Assembly: GCA_947476335.1 (NCBI GenBank)
Contig: CANJQH010000010.1
Location: 1-64,000 of the forward strand
DNA length: 64,000 nucleotides
Direction: 5' to 3'
From: Anaerolineae bacterium
GTDB lineage: Bacteria; Chloroflexota; Anaerolineae; J036; Brachytrichaceae
Positions 16,906-25,723 of the stretch are shown piece after piece. The translations under genes were made by a program, and so were the position numbers. The notes below the pieces were generated by a model. That model saw only the letters and a program-made list of their open reading frames with translations, was not told the DNA's origin and made no database searches. The stretch's first letter is position 1. Each line of letters starts with the position of its first letter.

Positions 16906-18462
16906 ATGATTCCAAACATCCTTTCGGTCATCACCTTTCTGCCGCTGGTCGGCATGATCCTGGTGCTGCTCACGCCATCGAAGCAGGTCGGCCTGATTCG
17001 CTGGGGTTCGGTGTTGTTCAGCACGCTGGTGCTGGGCTTGGCAGTGCTGCTGTGGACGAGTTATGACTCGGCCGCCGGGCACTTCCAGTTCGTCGAGCAG
17101 GCGGTCTGGTTCCCGCAGGTGAACGCCAGCTATAAGCTCGGCGTCGATGGCATCAGCATTCCGCTGATCGTGCTGACGACGTTTCTGACGCCGCTGGCGA
17201 TGCTGATCTCCTTCCATGTGGAGAAAAACGTGAAAATGTTCTTCGCGTTGTTCTTCCTGCTGGAGATGGCCACGCTCGGCGTGTTCGCATCGCTGGACCT
17301 GGTGCTGTTCTTCGTGTTCTATGAAATCAGCCTGGTTCCGATGTATTTCATGATCAATCAGTGGGGCGGCGCAAATCGGCGCTATGCCTCGCTTAAGTTC
17401 ATGCTCTATACGATGGCGGCCAGCCTCGGCATGCTGCTGGCGATTCAGGTGGTTGGGCTCGCCTCGCGCAGCTTTGACCTGGAATTCTTGATGTCAGTGG
17501 CCGGTCGGCCATTCACCGGCAGCAACACAGTCAACGTGTTTTTCGCCGATCCAAACGTGTGGAAATCGGTGGCTTTCATCGCATTTTCAGCAGCTTTCGC
17601 GCTGAAAGTGCCGATCTGGCCGCTGCATACATGGCTGCCGGACGCACACACTGAGGCGCCGACAGGTGGTTCGATGATGCTGGCTGGCATCCTGCTGAAG
17701 CTCGGCGGCTACGGTTTCCTGCGACTGGTGCTGCCGCTGTTCCCTGATGCCGCGGCGCAGTATGCGCCGGTGCTCGGCGTGCTGGCAATGCTCAGCATCG
17801 TCATCGGAGCCTTTGCCGCCTGGGGCCAGACCGACTTCAAGAAACTGGTCGCGTATTCGTCGATCAATCACATGGGCTTCGTGGCTATGGGCATTGCAGT
17901 GGCTGCTGCAGCGATGGGCGGCGCAGTCAGCAAAACCGACGCGGTGATCGCTGGCAACGGCGCGCTGCTGCAGATGATCACCCACGGTTTGTCCAGCGCG
18001 GCGATGTTCGCGATGGTCGGTGTGATATATGAACGCGCGCACACGCGCGATCTGGCACGCTATGGCGGCCTGTGGACGATCATGCCGAAGTACGGCGCCA
18101 TCGTGATCTTTTGTGCGATGGGATCCGTCGGCTTGCCCGGCCTGGCCGGCTTTGTGAGCGAATTCATGGTCACGCGCGGTGGCTTCCATGCTGGTCCTGA
18201 AGGTGGCTGGACGGTGTTCACAGTGCTCACTGTGCTGTCGATGGCCGGTCTGCTGGTGACGGGTATCTACGTTCTGAAGAGTGTGCAGAAGCTGCTGCAC
18301 GGGCCGATCGGGCATGAATGGAAGGCACACCCGTTGCCGGACATCAACCGGATCGAAATCCTGGGCGTGGCGCCGCTGATGATTGCGCTGCTCGCGCTGG
18401 GCGTACTGCCCTCGATCGTGTTGAACCTGATCAATGTAGGGATTTCGGGTCTTCTGAAATAA
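16906..18462 (+). CDS. nuoM: NADH-quinone oxidoreductase subunit M (first copy)
   Basis: The 518-residue antiporter-like subunit has about 14 helices. NuoM features include FYEISLVPMYFMI (membrane Glu), KVPIWPLHTWLPDAHTEAPT (key Lys) and the SSINHMGFVAMGI segment. It follows nuoL by 22 bp and is followed by a diverged second NuoM after 15 bp. Confidence 0.95.
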   Translation: MIPNILSVITFLPLVGMILVLLTPSKQVGLIRWGSVLFSTLVLGLAVLLWTSYDSAAGHFQFVEQAVWFPQVNASYKLGVDGISIPLIVLTTFLTPLAMLISFHVEKNVKMFFALFFLLEMATLGVFASLDLVLFFVFYEISLVPMYFMINQWGGANRRYASLKFMLYTMAASLGMLLAIQVVGLASRSFDLEFLMSVAGRPFTGSNTVNVFFADPNVWKSVAFIAFSAAFALKVPIWPLHTWLPDAHTEAPTGGSMMLAGILLKLGGYGFLRLVLPLFPDAAAQYAPVLGVLAMLSIVIGAFAAWGQTDFKKLVAYSSINHMGFVAMGIAVAAAAMGGAVSKTDAVIAGNGALLQMITHGLSSAAMFAMVGVIYERAHTRDLARYGGLWTIMPKYGAIVIFCAMGSVGLPGLAGFVSEFMVTRGGFHAGPEGGWTVFTVLTVLSMAGLLVTGIYVLKSVQKLLHGPIGHEWKAHPLPDINRIEILGVAPLMIALLALGVLPSIVLNLINVGISGLLK

Positions 18463-18477
18463 GGCGAAACCACACAC

Positions 18478-20019
18478 ATGAACTTCCCCATCCTGACCCT
18501 GATCATGCTTGCGCCGGCAATCGGCGCGGCGGTGATCCTGCTGATCCCGCGCCAAGAGGCTGCGGCGATCAAGACGGCGGCCGCTGCGTCGCTGGCGGTA
18601 TCGCTGCTGCTGTCGTTTCTTGTTATGTTTGGTTACGACCGCGTACTGGGCGGCTATCAGTTCGTCGAAAAAGCGAACTGGATTCCGTCGCTGGGCATCT
18701 CGTACCACATGGCCGTGGACGGCTTCTCCGCGCCGCAGCTCGTGCTGACGGCGGTGGTGGGCTTCTGCGCCGTGCTGGTTTCGTGGAAGCAGAACGATCG
18801 CCCGCGCGAGTACTTCTCGTTCCTGCTGGCACTCGTCGCCGGCGTGTTCGGCGCCTTCATGTCGCTGGACATCTTCCTGATGCTAATCTTCTACGAGCTC
18901 GTGCTTTTCCCGGTCTACGTGCTCGTGGCGGGCTGGGGCAGCAAGAACCGCGAATACGCGGCCATGAAGCTGACGATTTATCTTTTCCTCGGCTCACTGG
19001 TCTCGGTCGTTGGCATCCTGGTGGTGTACTTCACCGCGACGAACGCGGACGGCAGCCTGACGTTCAATCTTCTTGAGCTGCAGAAGAACGTGGCCACGAT
19101 GCCGAACAGCGTCGCCTTCCAGCAGACGTGGTTTCCGGTGGTGTTCATCGGCTTTGCCGTGCTGGCGAGCATCTTCCCGCTGCACAACTGGTCGCCCGAC
19201 GGCTACGCCGCGGCGCCGACGGCGGTGTCGATGTTGCACGGCGGCGTGCTGAAGGCGACGGGCGCCTATGCCGCACTGCGCTTTGGCCTGCAGCTGCTGC
19301 CGGAAGGCGGCCGCATGTGGATGCCCATCCTCGTCATCTTCTGCGTGGCGGGTCTGATCTATGCCGCCGCCATCGCGTATCGGCAGACCGATCTGAAGTA
19401 CATCATCGGCTTCTCGTCGGTGAGCCACCTCGGTCTCGTGCTGCTCGGTATCGCCTCGATGAACCAGTATGGCCTGAATGGCGCCGGCATCGAGCTGTTT
19501 GCAGGGGGTGTGATGACCGGCCTGATGTTCTCGCTGGTGGGCATGATCTACGAGCGGGCGCACCTGCGCGATATTAACGACCTGAGCGGCCTGGCGAAGC
19601 TGATGCCGCTGGCCGCATTTGGCTGGGTCATCGGCGCGCTGGCGCTGATGGGCATGCCCGGCCTGCCCGGTTTCGTGGCTGAAATCCAGATCTTTATGGG
19701 TCTGTGGCAGGCATCGCAGACGACCAGCGTGCTCAATCCGAGCGCGTTGAACGTGCAATTCGCCGTGGTCGCCATTGTGGCGGTCATTTCAATCGTAATC
19801 AATGCAGCGTGGACGCTGCGGGTGGCGGGGCGAATCTACTTCAGCGAGCCGCAGAATCCGCAGCTGCTGGCGCTGCCGCGGCTCGACGCGCTGGAGAAGT
19901 TCGCCATCGTTTTCATGTGCGCGATCCTGCTGATCGTGGGCACGATGCCGAACACCGTGATGGGTGTGGTGCAGTCAGGCGTGCAATCGATCATGCAGAC
20001 GTTGATGGGCGCTGGCTGA
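18478..20019 (+). CDS. nuoM: NADH-quinone oxidoreductase subunit M-type protein (second copy)
   Basis: The 513-residue protein has the same fold as the preceding gene but is clearly diverged from it. It has FYELVLFPVYVLV in place of FYEISLVPMYFMI, and the lysine helix region reads IFPLHNWSPDGYAAAPTAVS, where the usual Lys-x-Pro-x-x-Pro-Leu-His Lys is replaced (ASIFPLHNW). The HLGLVLLGIAS segment is conserved. Complex I variants with two NuoM-type subunits are known; retention of both genes in tandem suggests that type here. The missing lysine raises a question about whether this copy pumps. Confidence 0.93.
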   Translation: MNFPILTLIMLAPAIGAAVILLIPRQEAAAIKTAAAASLAVSLLLSFLVMFGYDRVLGGYQFVEKANWIPSLGISYHMAVDGFSAPQLVLTAVVGFCAVLVSWKQNDRPREYFSFLLALVAGVFGAFMSLDIFLMLIFYELVLFPVYVLVAGWGSKNREYAAMKLTIYLFLGSLVSVVGILVVYFTATNADGSLTFNLLELQKNVATMPNSVAFQQTWFPVVFIGFAVLASIFPLHNWSPDGYAAAPTAVSMLHGGVLKATGAYAALRFGLQLLPEGGRMWMPILVIFCVAGLIYAAAIAYRQTDLKYIIGFSSVSHLGLVLLGIASMNQYGLNGAGIELFAGGVMTGLMFSLVGMIYERAHLRDINDLSGLAKLMPLAAFGWVIGALALMGMPGLPGFVAEIQIFMGLWQASQTTSVLNPSALNVQFAVVAIVAVISIVINAAWTLRVAGRIYFSEPQNPQLLALPRLDALEKFAIVFMCAILLIVGTMPNTVMGVVQSGVQSIMQTLMGAG

Positions 20020-20044
20020 AGGGCAGCCGACGGAGAGCATACAC

Positions 20045-21601
20045 ATGGGTGGCTTTATCGAAAATCTGAACGGCTTCGCCGATTTTGCGCACATCGTGCC
20101 CGAAATCCTGATTGTGTTGTGGGGCAGTGCGGTGCTGGTGGCCGACCTGGCTTCTAAAGGCTCGATCAAACGATCGGCACTTGGCTGGATGGCTGGCCTC
20201 GGCATGATCGGCATTCTCGTAGTTACGTGGCTGCTGCGCCCAACTGACTTTGCGGCGCACCAGGTGTTTGGTGGCATGATCCGCGACGACATGTGGACCT
20301 GGGCGTTTCGCGTCCTCTTCACCGTGGGCGCCGCGCTTACCTGCATCGCGTCGGTCGACTTCAGACCGGCCAAGGCGGGTGGGGAATATTACGCGCTGGT
20401 GATTCTGGCTGCCATGGCGATGAGCCTGATGGCAGCCTCGACCGACATCGTGATGCTTTATCTGGCCACGGAGACGGCCAGCATCGCACTATATTTGCTC
20501 GCCGGCTTCATGCGCGGCAGCAAACTCAGCGCCGAGGCCGGCCTGAAGTACTTCGTCTTCGGCGCCGTGGCGTCGACGGTGATGCTTTACGGCCTGAGCC
20601 TGATGTTCGGCCTCAGCGGTGGTTCGACCGGTTATGAGGCGATCGCACAGAAACTGTCGTCGCCTGAGCTGCGCACGCCGGCGCTCTTCTCGGCACTGCT
20701 GGTACTCGTCGGCTTCGCCTTCAAGACCAGCGCCGTGCCGTTCCACTTCTGGGCGCCTGACGTGTATCAGGGTGCGCCGACGCCTGTCGCTGGTTTCATC
20801 AGCACAGCGTCCAAGGCGGCTGGCTTTGCCATCCTGCTGCGCTTCCTGTATTACGTGCTGCCGCCGAACGCCTCCGTGGCGGCACTGGCATGGGTCAGCC
20901 TGCTGCGGCCTTTCGCCGTGCTGACGCTGCTGGTCGGCAGCTTGTCTGCGCTGATGCAGAAAAACGTCAAGCGTATGCTGGCGTATTCGAGCGTCGCGCA
21001 GGCCGGCTATGTGTTGATGGGCGTGGCGGCCTTCGCGGCCAGCTCGGTGCCGGAACAACGCGAACAGGCGCTGGCCGCCGTGTTGTTCTATCTGGCTACG
21101 TACATGGTTACCAACATCGGTGCGTTCACCGTCGTCGGTATCGTGTCGCAGAAGGCGGGGGGCGACGACTTCAAGGACTTCGCCGGCCTGGCGCGGCGTT
21201 CGCCCTATACGGCGCTGGCGATGACGGCGGCCATGCTCAGCCTGCTCGGTGCACCGCCGATGGTCGGCTTCGTCGGCAAGCTGTTCCTGTTCCGCAGCGC
21301 CATCGGTGCGTATCAGCAGACGACCGACGTGTTCTTCCTGGCGATGGTCATCGTTGGCGTGTTGATGGTGCTGGTCTCGGTGTTCTACTACCTCGGCGTG
21401 GTCAAGGCGATGTTCGTCGACCGGGCGGAGGGAGATGCCAAGCCGATGTACCTGTCTTCGGCGGTCAGACTGGTTGCTGTAGTGACAGGTCTCGGCATGC
21501 TGGTGACGACGCTTCTGTCGGGCCCGTTGTTTGAGATCGCCACGAGCGCTGCTCGGGCCTTTTTGACATCAGGACAATTCGTTTCTCAGTTGCTGAAATA
21601 G
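20045..21601 (+). CDS. nuoN: NADH-quinone oxidoreductase subunit N
   Basis: The 518-residue antiporter-like subunit closes the nuo cluster. Typical segments are YLATETASIALYLLAGFMRG (membrane Glu), FKTSAVPFHFWAPDVYQGAP (key Lys) and KRMLAYSSVAQAGYVLMG. It starts 25 bp after the second nuoM. The atp genes follow after 10 bp without a visible terminator, so nuo and atp may be partly co-transcribed. Confidence 0.96.
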   Translation: MGGFIENLNGFADFAHIVPEILIVLWGSAVLVADLASKGSIKRSALGWMAGLGMIGILVVTWLLRPTDFAAHQVFGGMIRDDMWTWAFRVLFTVGAALTCIASVDFRPAKAGGEYYALVILAAMAMSLMAASTDIVMLYLATETASIALYLLAGFMRGSKLSAEAGLKYFVFGAVASTVMLYGLSLMFGLSGGSTGYEAIAQKLSSPELRTPALFSALLVLVGFAFKTSAVPFHFWAPDVYQGAPTPVAGFISTASKAAGFAILLRFLYYVLPPNASVAALAWVSLLRPFAVLTLLVGSLSALMQKNVKRMLAYSSVAQAGYVLMGVAAFAASSVPEQREQALAAVLFYLATYMVTNIGAFTVVGIVSQKAGGDDFKDFAGLARRSPYTALAMTAAMLSLLGAPPMVGFVGKLFLFRSAIGAYQQTTDVFFLAMVIVGVLMVLVSVFYYLGVVKAMFVDRAEGDAKPMYLSSAVRLVAVVTGLGMLVTTLLSGPLFEIATSAARAFLTSGQFVSQLLK

Positions 21602-21610
21602 CGGCTCTAC

Positions 21611-21946
21611 ATGTTAGAATCGCCCCGCTTTATGCGCAGCCGCAATACAGATCATCCGATGGTGATCTTTAAAAATGCCTTCCCGCCAACAGTCATCGGT
21701 GCGATGGTGGTGCAGGTGGCGCTGATTAACGGCGTGCTGATTCTGGGTGGAGTTTTCGGTGGAATCTACCTGGATCGCCAGTTTGGCAGCAAGCCGCTGT
21801 TGACGCTGGCACTTGGAATCGGCGGAGCGATTGCAGCAGGGGTGCTGACGTTCGTGGCGGCGATGCGCACGGTAAAACGGGCGCGTGAGGCGTATCTGAA
21901 ATACGCGGACGGCAGGCAGCAGGAGACGTCAGAAGCACATTCGTGA
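21611..21946 (+). CDS. AtpZ/AtpI-like small Fo-associated membrane protein
   Basis: The 111-residue protein has two helices (about 26-45 and 55-77) with the arrangement GGVFGGIYLDRQFG between them, as in the AtpZ/AtpI-type assembly proteins found just ahead of Fo genes. It probably helps c-ring or a-subunit assembly. The start could be the ATG at 21611, 21641 or 21659; the first is taken here by default. Its place directly before atpB supports the call. Confidence 0.75.
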   Translation: MLESPRFMRSRNTDHPMVIFKNAFPPTVIGAMVVQVALINGVLILGGVFGGIYLDRQFGSKPLLTLALGIGGAIAAGVLTFVAAMRTVKRAREAYLKYADGRQQETSEAHS

Positions 21947-21981
21947 CGCATTTGTGACGCATTCGTGATAAGGGTAACGGT

Positions 21982-22002
21982 TCGTCGAAATTGATTCGAC
22001 GA
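21982..22002. repeat. Small hairpin in the atpB leader
   Basis: TCGTCGAA (21982-21989) and TTCGACGA (21995-22002) form a perfect 8-bp stem with a 5-base loop, 37 bases before the atpB start. Just upstream, GCATTCGTGA-type words occur three times (21938-21970). It could tune translation or decay between the assembly gene and atpB; no T-tract follows. Confidence 0.5.
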
Positions 22003-22038
22003 GAGCTTTGAGTGTTGTTTAAATAGCAGTTGATAACT

Positions 22039-23130
22039 ATGGCACCAAAACCAAGACAGGTAATCTGGCTCGTTGTCATCCTTGCGGCGTGCTGGTTTGG
22101 CACGATGCTGAGCTCGGGAATCGAGCTGGGCGGCGTGAAGATCAAGACGTTCATTCCGGTGATCTCGGTTCCGGGCGAAATCATCCCGGGCTTCGAGACC
22201 TCGATCATCGACCCGCTGAGCGGCAAGCCGTTCGGCTTGTACAACACGCTGTTCACGACGATCATCATTGATATTGTGATCGTGGTGATTGCGCTGATTG
22301 GCGGCAGGGCCATTCAGGCGAACGGTGCGAACGCGACGAACTTCCTCGGGCGCGCCTGGGAATCGTTCATCGAGTATCTGACCAAGAACTACATGGTGCC
22401 GACGCTCGGTGCGCGCGCCAGGCAGGTGGTGCCGATTGCAGTGACGTCGTTCGTGTTCATTCTGATCGCGGGCTTCTTCGAACTGCTGCCGGGCCATGAG
22501 GCTGTTGGTGTTCTTGAAGAGTCACACAAAGCCGGCCAAGGCTATTGTCACTACACTTCGGGCAACGTAAGCTTCATCACGGGTTACAAGATGACTGACC
22601 CTGAGTGTGCGCTTACGCATACAGCGGGCAGCGGCAAGGTCGCCGATGTGGCGAACTCGGAAGCTATGACGGGTGCGGTAGTGGTGCCTTTCCTGCGTCG
22701 GCCGACTTCGGACCTGAGCACGACGATTGCGCTGGCGCTGATCGCCTTCTTGTTTATTGAAATTCAGGGCATTCGTGCGAATGGGCTGCATTACTTCGGG
22801 AAATTCTTGGATTTCGGCAACCTGCGCAAGGGCGGCATGATGAAGGGCTTCATCGGCTACATCAGCTTCGTCGTGGGCTTCCTGGAGCTCTTGTCGGAGT
22901 TCATCCGAATCCTCTCGTTTGCCTTCCGTCTATTTGGCAACATGTTCGCCGGAACGATTCTGGTGTTCGTGATGTCGTTCCTGATTCCGATGTTCCTGCC
23001 GACGGTGTTCGTCGCGCTGGAATTCGGCGTCGCAGTCATTCAGGCCTTCGTGTTCCTGATGTTGATCACAGTATTCACGTCGCTCGCGGTGGAATCCCAC
23101 CACGGCGGTGGTGAGGAAGCGCACCACTAG
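22039..23130 (+). CDS. atpB: ATP synthase Fo subunit a
   Basis: This 363-residue membrane subunit forms the proton half-channels against the c-ring. The essential arginine lies in SFAFRLFGNMFAGTILV and the conserved C-terminal FVFLMLITVFTSLA helix is present. The loop after the third helix is longer than usual (about 155-205, with GYCHYTSGNVSF and TDPECALTHTAGSG), accounting for the large size. I start at the ATG at 22039; a TTG three codons earlier is possible. Confidence 0.95.
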   Translation: MAPKPRQVIWLVVILAACWFGTMLSSGIELGGVKIKTFIPVISVPGEIIPGFETSIIDPLSGKPFGLYNTLFTTIIIDIVIVVIALIGGRAIQANGANATNFLGRAWESFIEYLTKNYMVPTLGARARQVVPIAVTSFVFILIAGFFELLPGHEAVGVLEESHKAGQGYCHYTSGNVSFITGYKMTDPECALTHTAGSGKVADVANSEAMTGAVVVPFLRRPTSDLSTTIALALIAFLFIEIQGIRANGLHYFGKFLDFGNLRKGGMMKGFIGYISFVVGFLELLSEFIRILSFAFRLFGNMFAGTILVFVMSFLIPMFLPTVFVALEFGVAVIQAFVFLMLITVFTSLAVESHHGGGEEAHH

Positions 23131-23231
23131 TTTGGGCTGCTGCGAGCGCATTCGTGCGCTGGCAGCCTCAGCACGTGGACTGCGTTGGTAAAACGTACAC
23201 GCCAAAAGCAAGTTGAGGGAGTTGAAACAAA

Positions 23232-23474
23232 ATGGATGCAGAAGCAGCAAAGGAATTGGGTAAGCTGATCGGCGCCGGCATTGCTGGTGGCACGGGCATG
23301 ATTGGCCCCGGCATCGGTATCGGTCTTTCGGGCCTTGGCGCGCTGATCTCGATCGGTCGCAACCCGGAGGTCACCTCGACGCTCCAGACGTACATGATTC
23401 TCGTCATCGCGTTCGCTGAGTCGCTGGCCATCTTCGCGCTGGTCATCGCGTTCTTGCTCTTGTTCGCGATCTAG
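23232..23474 (+). CDS. atpE: ATP synthase Fo subunit c
   Basis: The 80-residue, two-helix proteolipid forms the rotor ring. The glycine-rich first helix (GAGIAGGTGMIGPGIGIGLS), the polar loop RNPE and the ion-binding glutamate in AFAESLAIFALV are intact. A GGAG lies about 9 bases before the ATG. Confidence 0.97.
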   Translation: MDAEAAKELGKLIGAGIAGGTGMIGPGIGIGLSGLGALISIGRNPEVTSTLQTYMILVIAFAESLAIFALVIAFLLLFAI

Positions 23475-23491
23475 TACCGCGGAGGCATATC

Positions 23492-24268
23492 TTGGAAACC
23501 CTGGCAATCGTCCAAGCGGTGTCGCGCGTAGCGGCGGAAGGGGGGGCAGCGGGTAATCCGTTCGGCAACCTCGGCGTCAATACTGCGCTGATTCTCGCTC
23601 AGATCGTCAACTTTGTCTTTCTGCTGGTGTTCCTGAACGGACTTGTCATTAAGCCCGTGCTGGCCAGTCTCGACTCGCGCCGCAAGCGCATCGATGAGAG
23701 CCTGGACAATGCACGCAAGGCTGATGAGCGTCTCGCGAACGTCGAGAAAGATTATCAGGCGCGTATCGCGCAGGCTGAGTCCGACGCAGTTAAGAGCCGC
23801 AGCGAAGTGCTTGCGGCGGCGGCTGCCGAGGCGCAGCGCATTCGCGCGGATGCCGGCACTGAAGTCGAGCGCATTAAGGCACAGGCCCATGCTGATGCCG
23901 TCATCGAGCGCAACCAGTTGCTTGCAGACTCGCGCAATCAGATCGTCGCGCTCGTGATGGCCGCGACGAACAAGCTCGTCGGTGAATCGCTCACCGAAAG
24001 CCGCCAGAAGGCGCTCATCAACGATTTCTTCTCGAAGGTTCCTGAAGGTATCTCGAGCGTAGAAGGCGCTAATGTCGTCGTTACCAGTGCACTGCCGCTC
24101 AGTGCTCGCGAACAGAATCGCGTCAAGACTGAGCTCAGTGTGGCAAACGCAGACTTCGAAGTTGATCCGACCATCCTTGGTGGTTTGATCGTTCGCGTCG
24201 GCGATAAGATCGTCGACGGCAGCATTTCGAACAAGGTGAATTCGCTGCGTCAGCAGCTGAACGCCTAA
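23492..24268 (+). CDS. atpF: Hybrid ATP synthase subunit b with delta C-terminal domain
   Basis: The 258-residue protein starts with TTG at 23492. It has one membrane helix (about 30-52), a long charged b-type coiled coil (about 55-165) and then a delta-subunit C-terminal domain (about 185-258). The last part reads VVTSALPLS followed later by GGLIVRVGDKIVDGSISNKV, the delta signature. The N-terminal helical bundle of delta is absent. No separate atpH follows. The protein would form the peripheral stalk, with the delta-like end meeting F1. It ends the Fo operon. Confidence 0.9.
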   Translation: METLAIVQAVSRVAAEGGAAGNPFGNLGVNTALILAQIVNFVFLLVFLNGLVIKPVLASLDSRRKRIDESLDNARKADERLANVEKDYQARIAQAESDAVKSRSEVLAAAAAEAQRIRADAGTEVERIKAQAHADAVIERNQLLADSRNQIVALVMAATNKLVGESLTESRQKALINDFFSKVPEGISSVEGANVVVTSALPLSAREQNRVKTELSVANADFEVDPTILGGLIVRVGDKIVDGSISNKVNSLRQQLNA

Positions 24269-24291
24269 CCTTCGAGGTGATCACAAAGGAG

Positions 24292-24329
24292 CACGCCCGG
24301 CGGAATTTCTGCCGGGCGTGTTGTGTTTT
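24292..24329 (+). terminator. Rho-independent terminator of the atp operon
   Basis: Perfect 10-bp arms CACGCCCGGC (24292-24301) and GCCGGGCGTG (24311-24320) with a 9-base loop are followed by TTGTGTTTT. It lies 24 bases after the hybrid b/delta stop and marks the end of the Fo operon; no atpA, G, D or C follows. Confidence 0.88.
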
Positions 24330-24405
24330 CCGGCGCTTGGACGAATAACGCGCCGAATGCCCTGAGTATCCTGGCTGACCGTCACGGTAGACATTGTGGC
24401 TTTTA

Positions 24406-24517
24406 GTAACTACTCAGGTCAGCTATTTTTCCAACGCGAAACACACTATTCTCTCCCCCTTCGGGGGAGAGAATAGTGTGTTTCGCGGAAAATACTGATT
24501 TAGGCCTGAGTAATTGC
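24406..24517 (+). mobile_element. Family A palindromic element, copy 1 (112 bp)
   Basis: It starts GTAACTACTCAGG and ends CCTGAGTAATTGC (a slightly changed end). The core hairpin has arms of the CGAAACACACTATTCTCTCC type. A perfect 8-bp duplication GGCTTTTA flanks it at 24398-24405 and 24518-24525. Orientation is the one with the TTTTTCCAACGCG end on the left. It lies in the 380-bp gap 24269-24649, which otherwise holds the terminator and a decayed copy. Confidence 0.9.
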
Positions 24518-24544
24518 GGCTTTTATCAATCTCCGTACCTATTC

Positions 24545-24632
24545 ACGCCTCGATATTTATTTCCCGTGAAACACGCTTTTCATTCCCTTATAGGCCCCTG
24601 CGGAGAAAGGAATGACGAAATTTGTAACAGCG
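24545..24632. repeat. Decayed family A remnant
   Basis: TATTTATTTCCCGTGAAACA on the left and GGAATGACGAAATTTGTAAC on the right resemble the two halves of a family A copy with a damaged core. No intact ends or duplication are visible. Confidence 0.45.
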
Positions 24633-24649
24633 ATGGCGGGGAGCGCACA

Positions 24650-25723
24650 TTATGACCTTGGAAGTTCAAGCTCGGAATTTCTGTTCGGTATAAGGTACGC
24701 GGCATTTCCCCGCCGTCGATTGCGCCGTGTTACAGCCATGCTCACAATGTGCGCAACTGCTTCTCCGTAGTTGTAGCCGGCTGCGTCGCATGCTGCCATG
24801 AAGCCGCCGTCTGACGTAATGTCCGGATTGGGGTTCACATCCACCACGTAGGGGCGTTCATGCTCATCAACGCGCAAATCGACTCGCGCATAGTCTCGGC
24901 AGTCAAATGCGCGGTATGTGCGCAGGGCGATGTCTTCGATGCGCATGCGCAGCGCATCTGATACCTTCGGCTTGGCAATCACCGGCATCGAATTCCACTC
25001 GATGCTGTTCGGAATCCATTTGCTGTCCCATGTCACCATGTGGTGCAATGGGTTCGGAACGCGTGAAAAGTCGATTTCGCGCAGCGGCAGTACGCGCGGC
25101 CGCGCATTTCCCCAGATACCGACGTTGATCTCACGTCCAGTGACAAAGGCTTCCACCAGCGCCGCCTCTTTCACCACGCTGTTCACGTAATGCACGCGTT
25201 CGCGCAGCTGTTCCACTGTATGAACCACCGAGTCACGCGTCACTGCCACCGAACAATGTGCACTGACCGGCTTCACAATCGCCGGGAAGTGCTCCCATGC
25301 AGTCACTTCGTCGGCGTTGCCAAACTCGGCGCCGGGCGGCGTTGGAATTTCAAGCCGCTGCAGCAACCGCTTGACGTGGCCTTTCTGCGTCGACAATCGC
25401 AGGGACCATGGGCCGTTGCCAGTGTAGGCATACCCAAGCTCCTCCAGTTCGCTGCAGATGCGCGCATCTCCACCGATTTCATCTTCGACGCCCTCGCACC
25501 AGTTGAAAACGATCCATTTGGCCGGATCAAAGCGTTCGATCGCCGGCCGCATGTCCTTCCAGAACTCGCATGTGTCAACCACAAAGCCGAGCCGTTGCAG
25601 CTCATCGCGCATTATGTTGGTCACTAAATCTGCGTCAATGCGTTCCTTCGGCGTGTACGTCGAGTAATAGTTGTACAGAATCACGACGTTTGGGCGGAGG
25701 CTGTTCAGACGGGCTTTGGGCAT
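24650..25723 (-). CDS. D-Ala-D-Ala-ligase-like ATP-grasp protein C
   Basis: The 357-residue protein has the ATP-grasp fold of D-alanine-D-alanine ligases, which join a carboxylate to an amine via an acylphosphate. Visible are the N-terminal pre-ATP-grasp domain, a VKPVSAHCSVAVTRDS lid segment, CRDYARVDLRVDE and the metal site as VDVNPNPDITSDGGF (about 294-308). Canonical Ddl has E-I-N-x-x-P-G at the last site, so this belongs to a diverged subfamily shared with protein B. The C-terminus is basic. Its start overlaps the GNAT gene by 19 bp. It is last of a four-gene operon. I cannot name the substrates. Confidence 0.85.
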   Translation of the reverse strand: MPKARLNSLRPNVVILYNYYSTYTPKERIDADLVTNIMRDELQRLGFVVDTCEFWKDMRPAIERFDPAKWIVFNWCEGVEDEIGGDARICSELEELGYAYTGNGPWSLRLSTQKGHVKRLLQRLEIPTPPGAEFGNADEVTAWEHFPAIVKPVSAHCSVAVTRDSVVHTVEQLRERVHYVNSVVKEAALVEAFVTGREINVGIWGNARPRVLPLREIDFSRVPNPLHHMVTWDSKWIPNSIEWNSMPVIAKPKVSDALRMRIEDIALRTYRAFDCRDYARVDLRVDEHERPYVVDVNPNPDITSDGGFMAACDAAGYNYGEAVAHIVSMAVTRRNRRRGNAAYLIPNRNSELELPRS

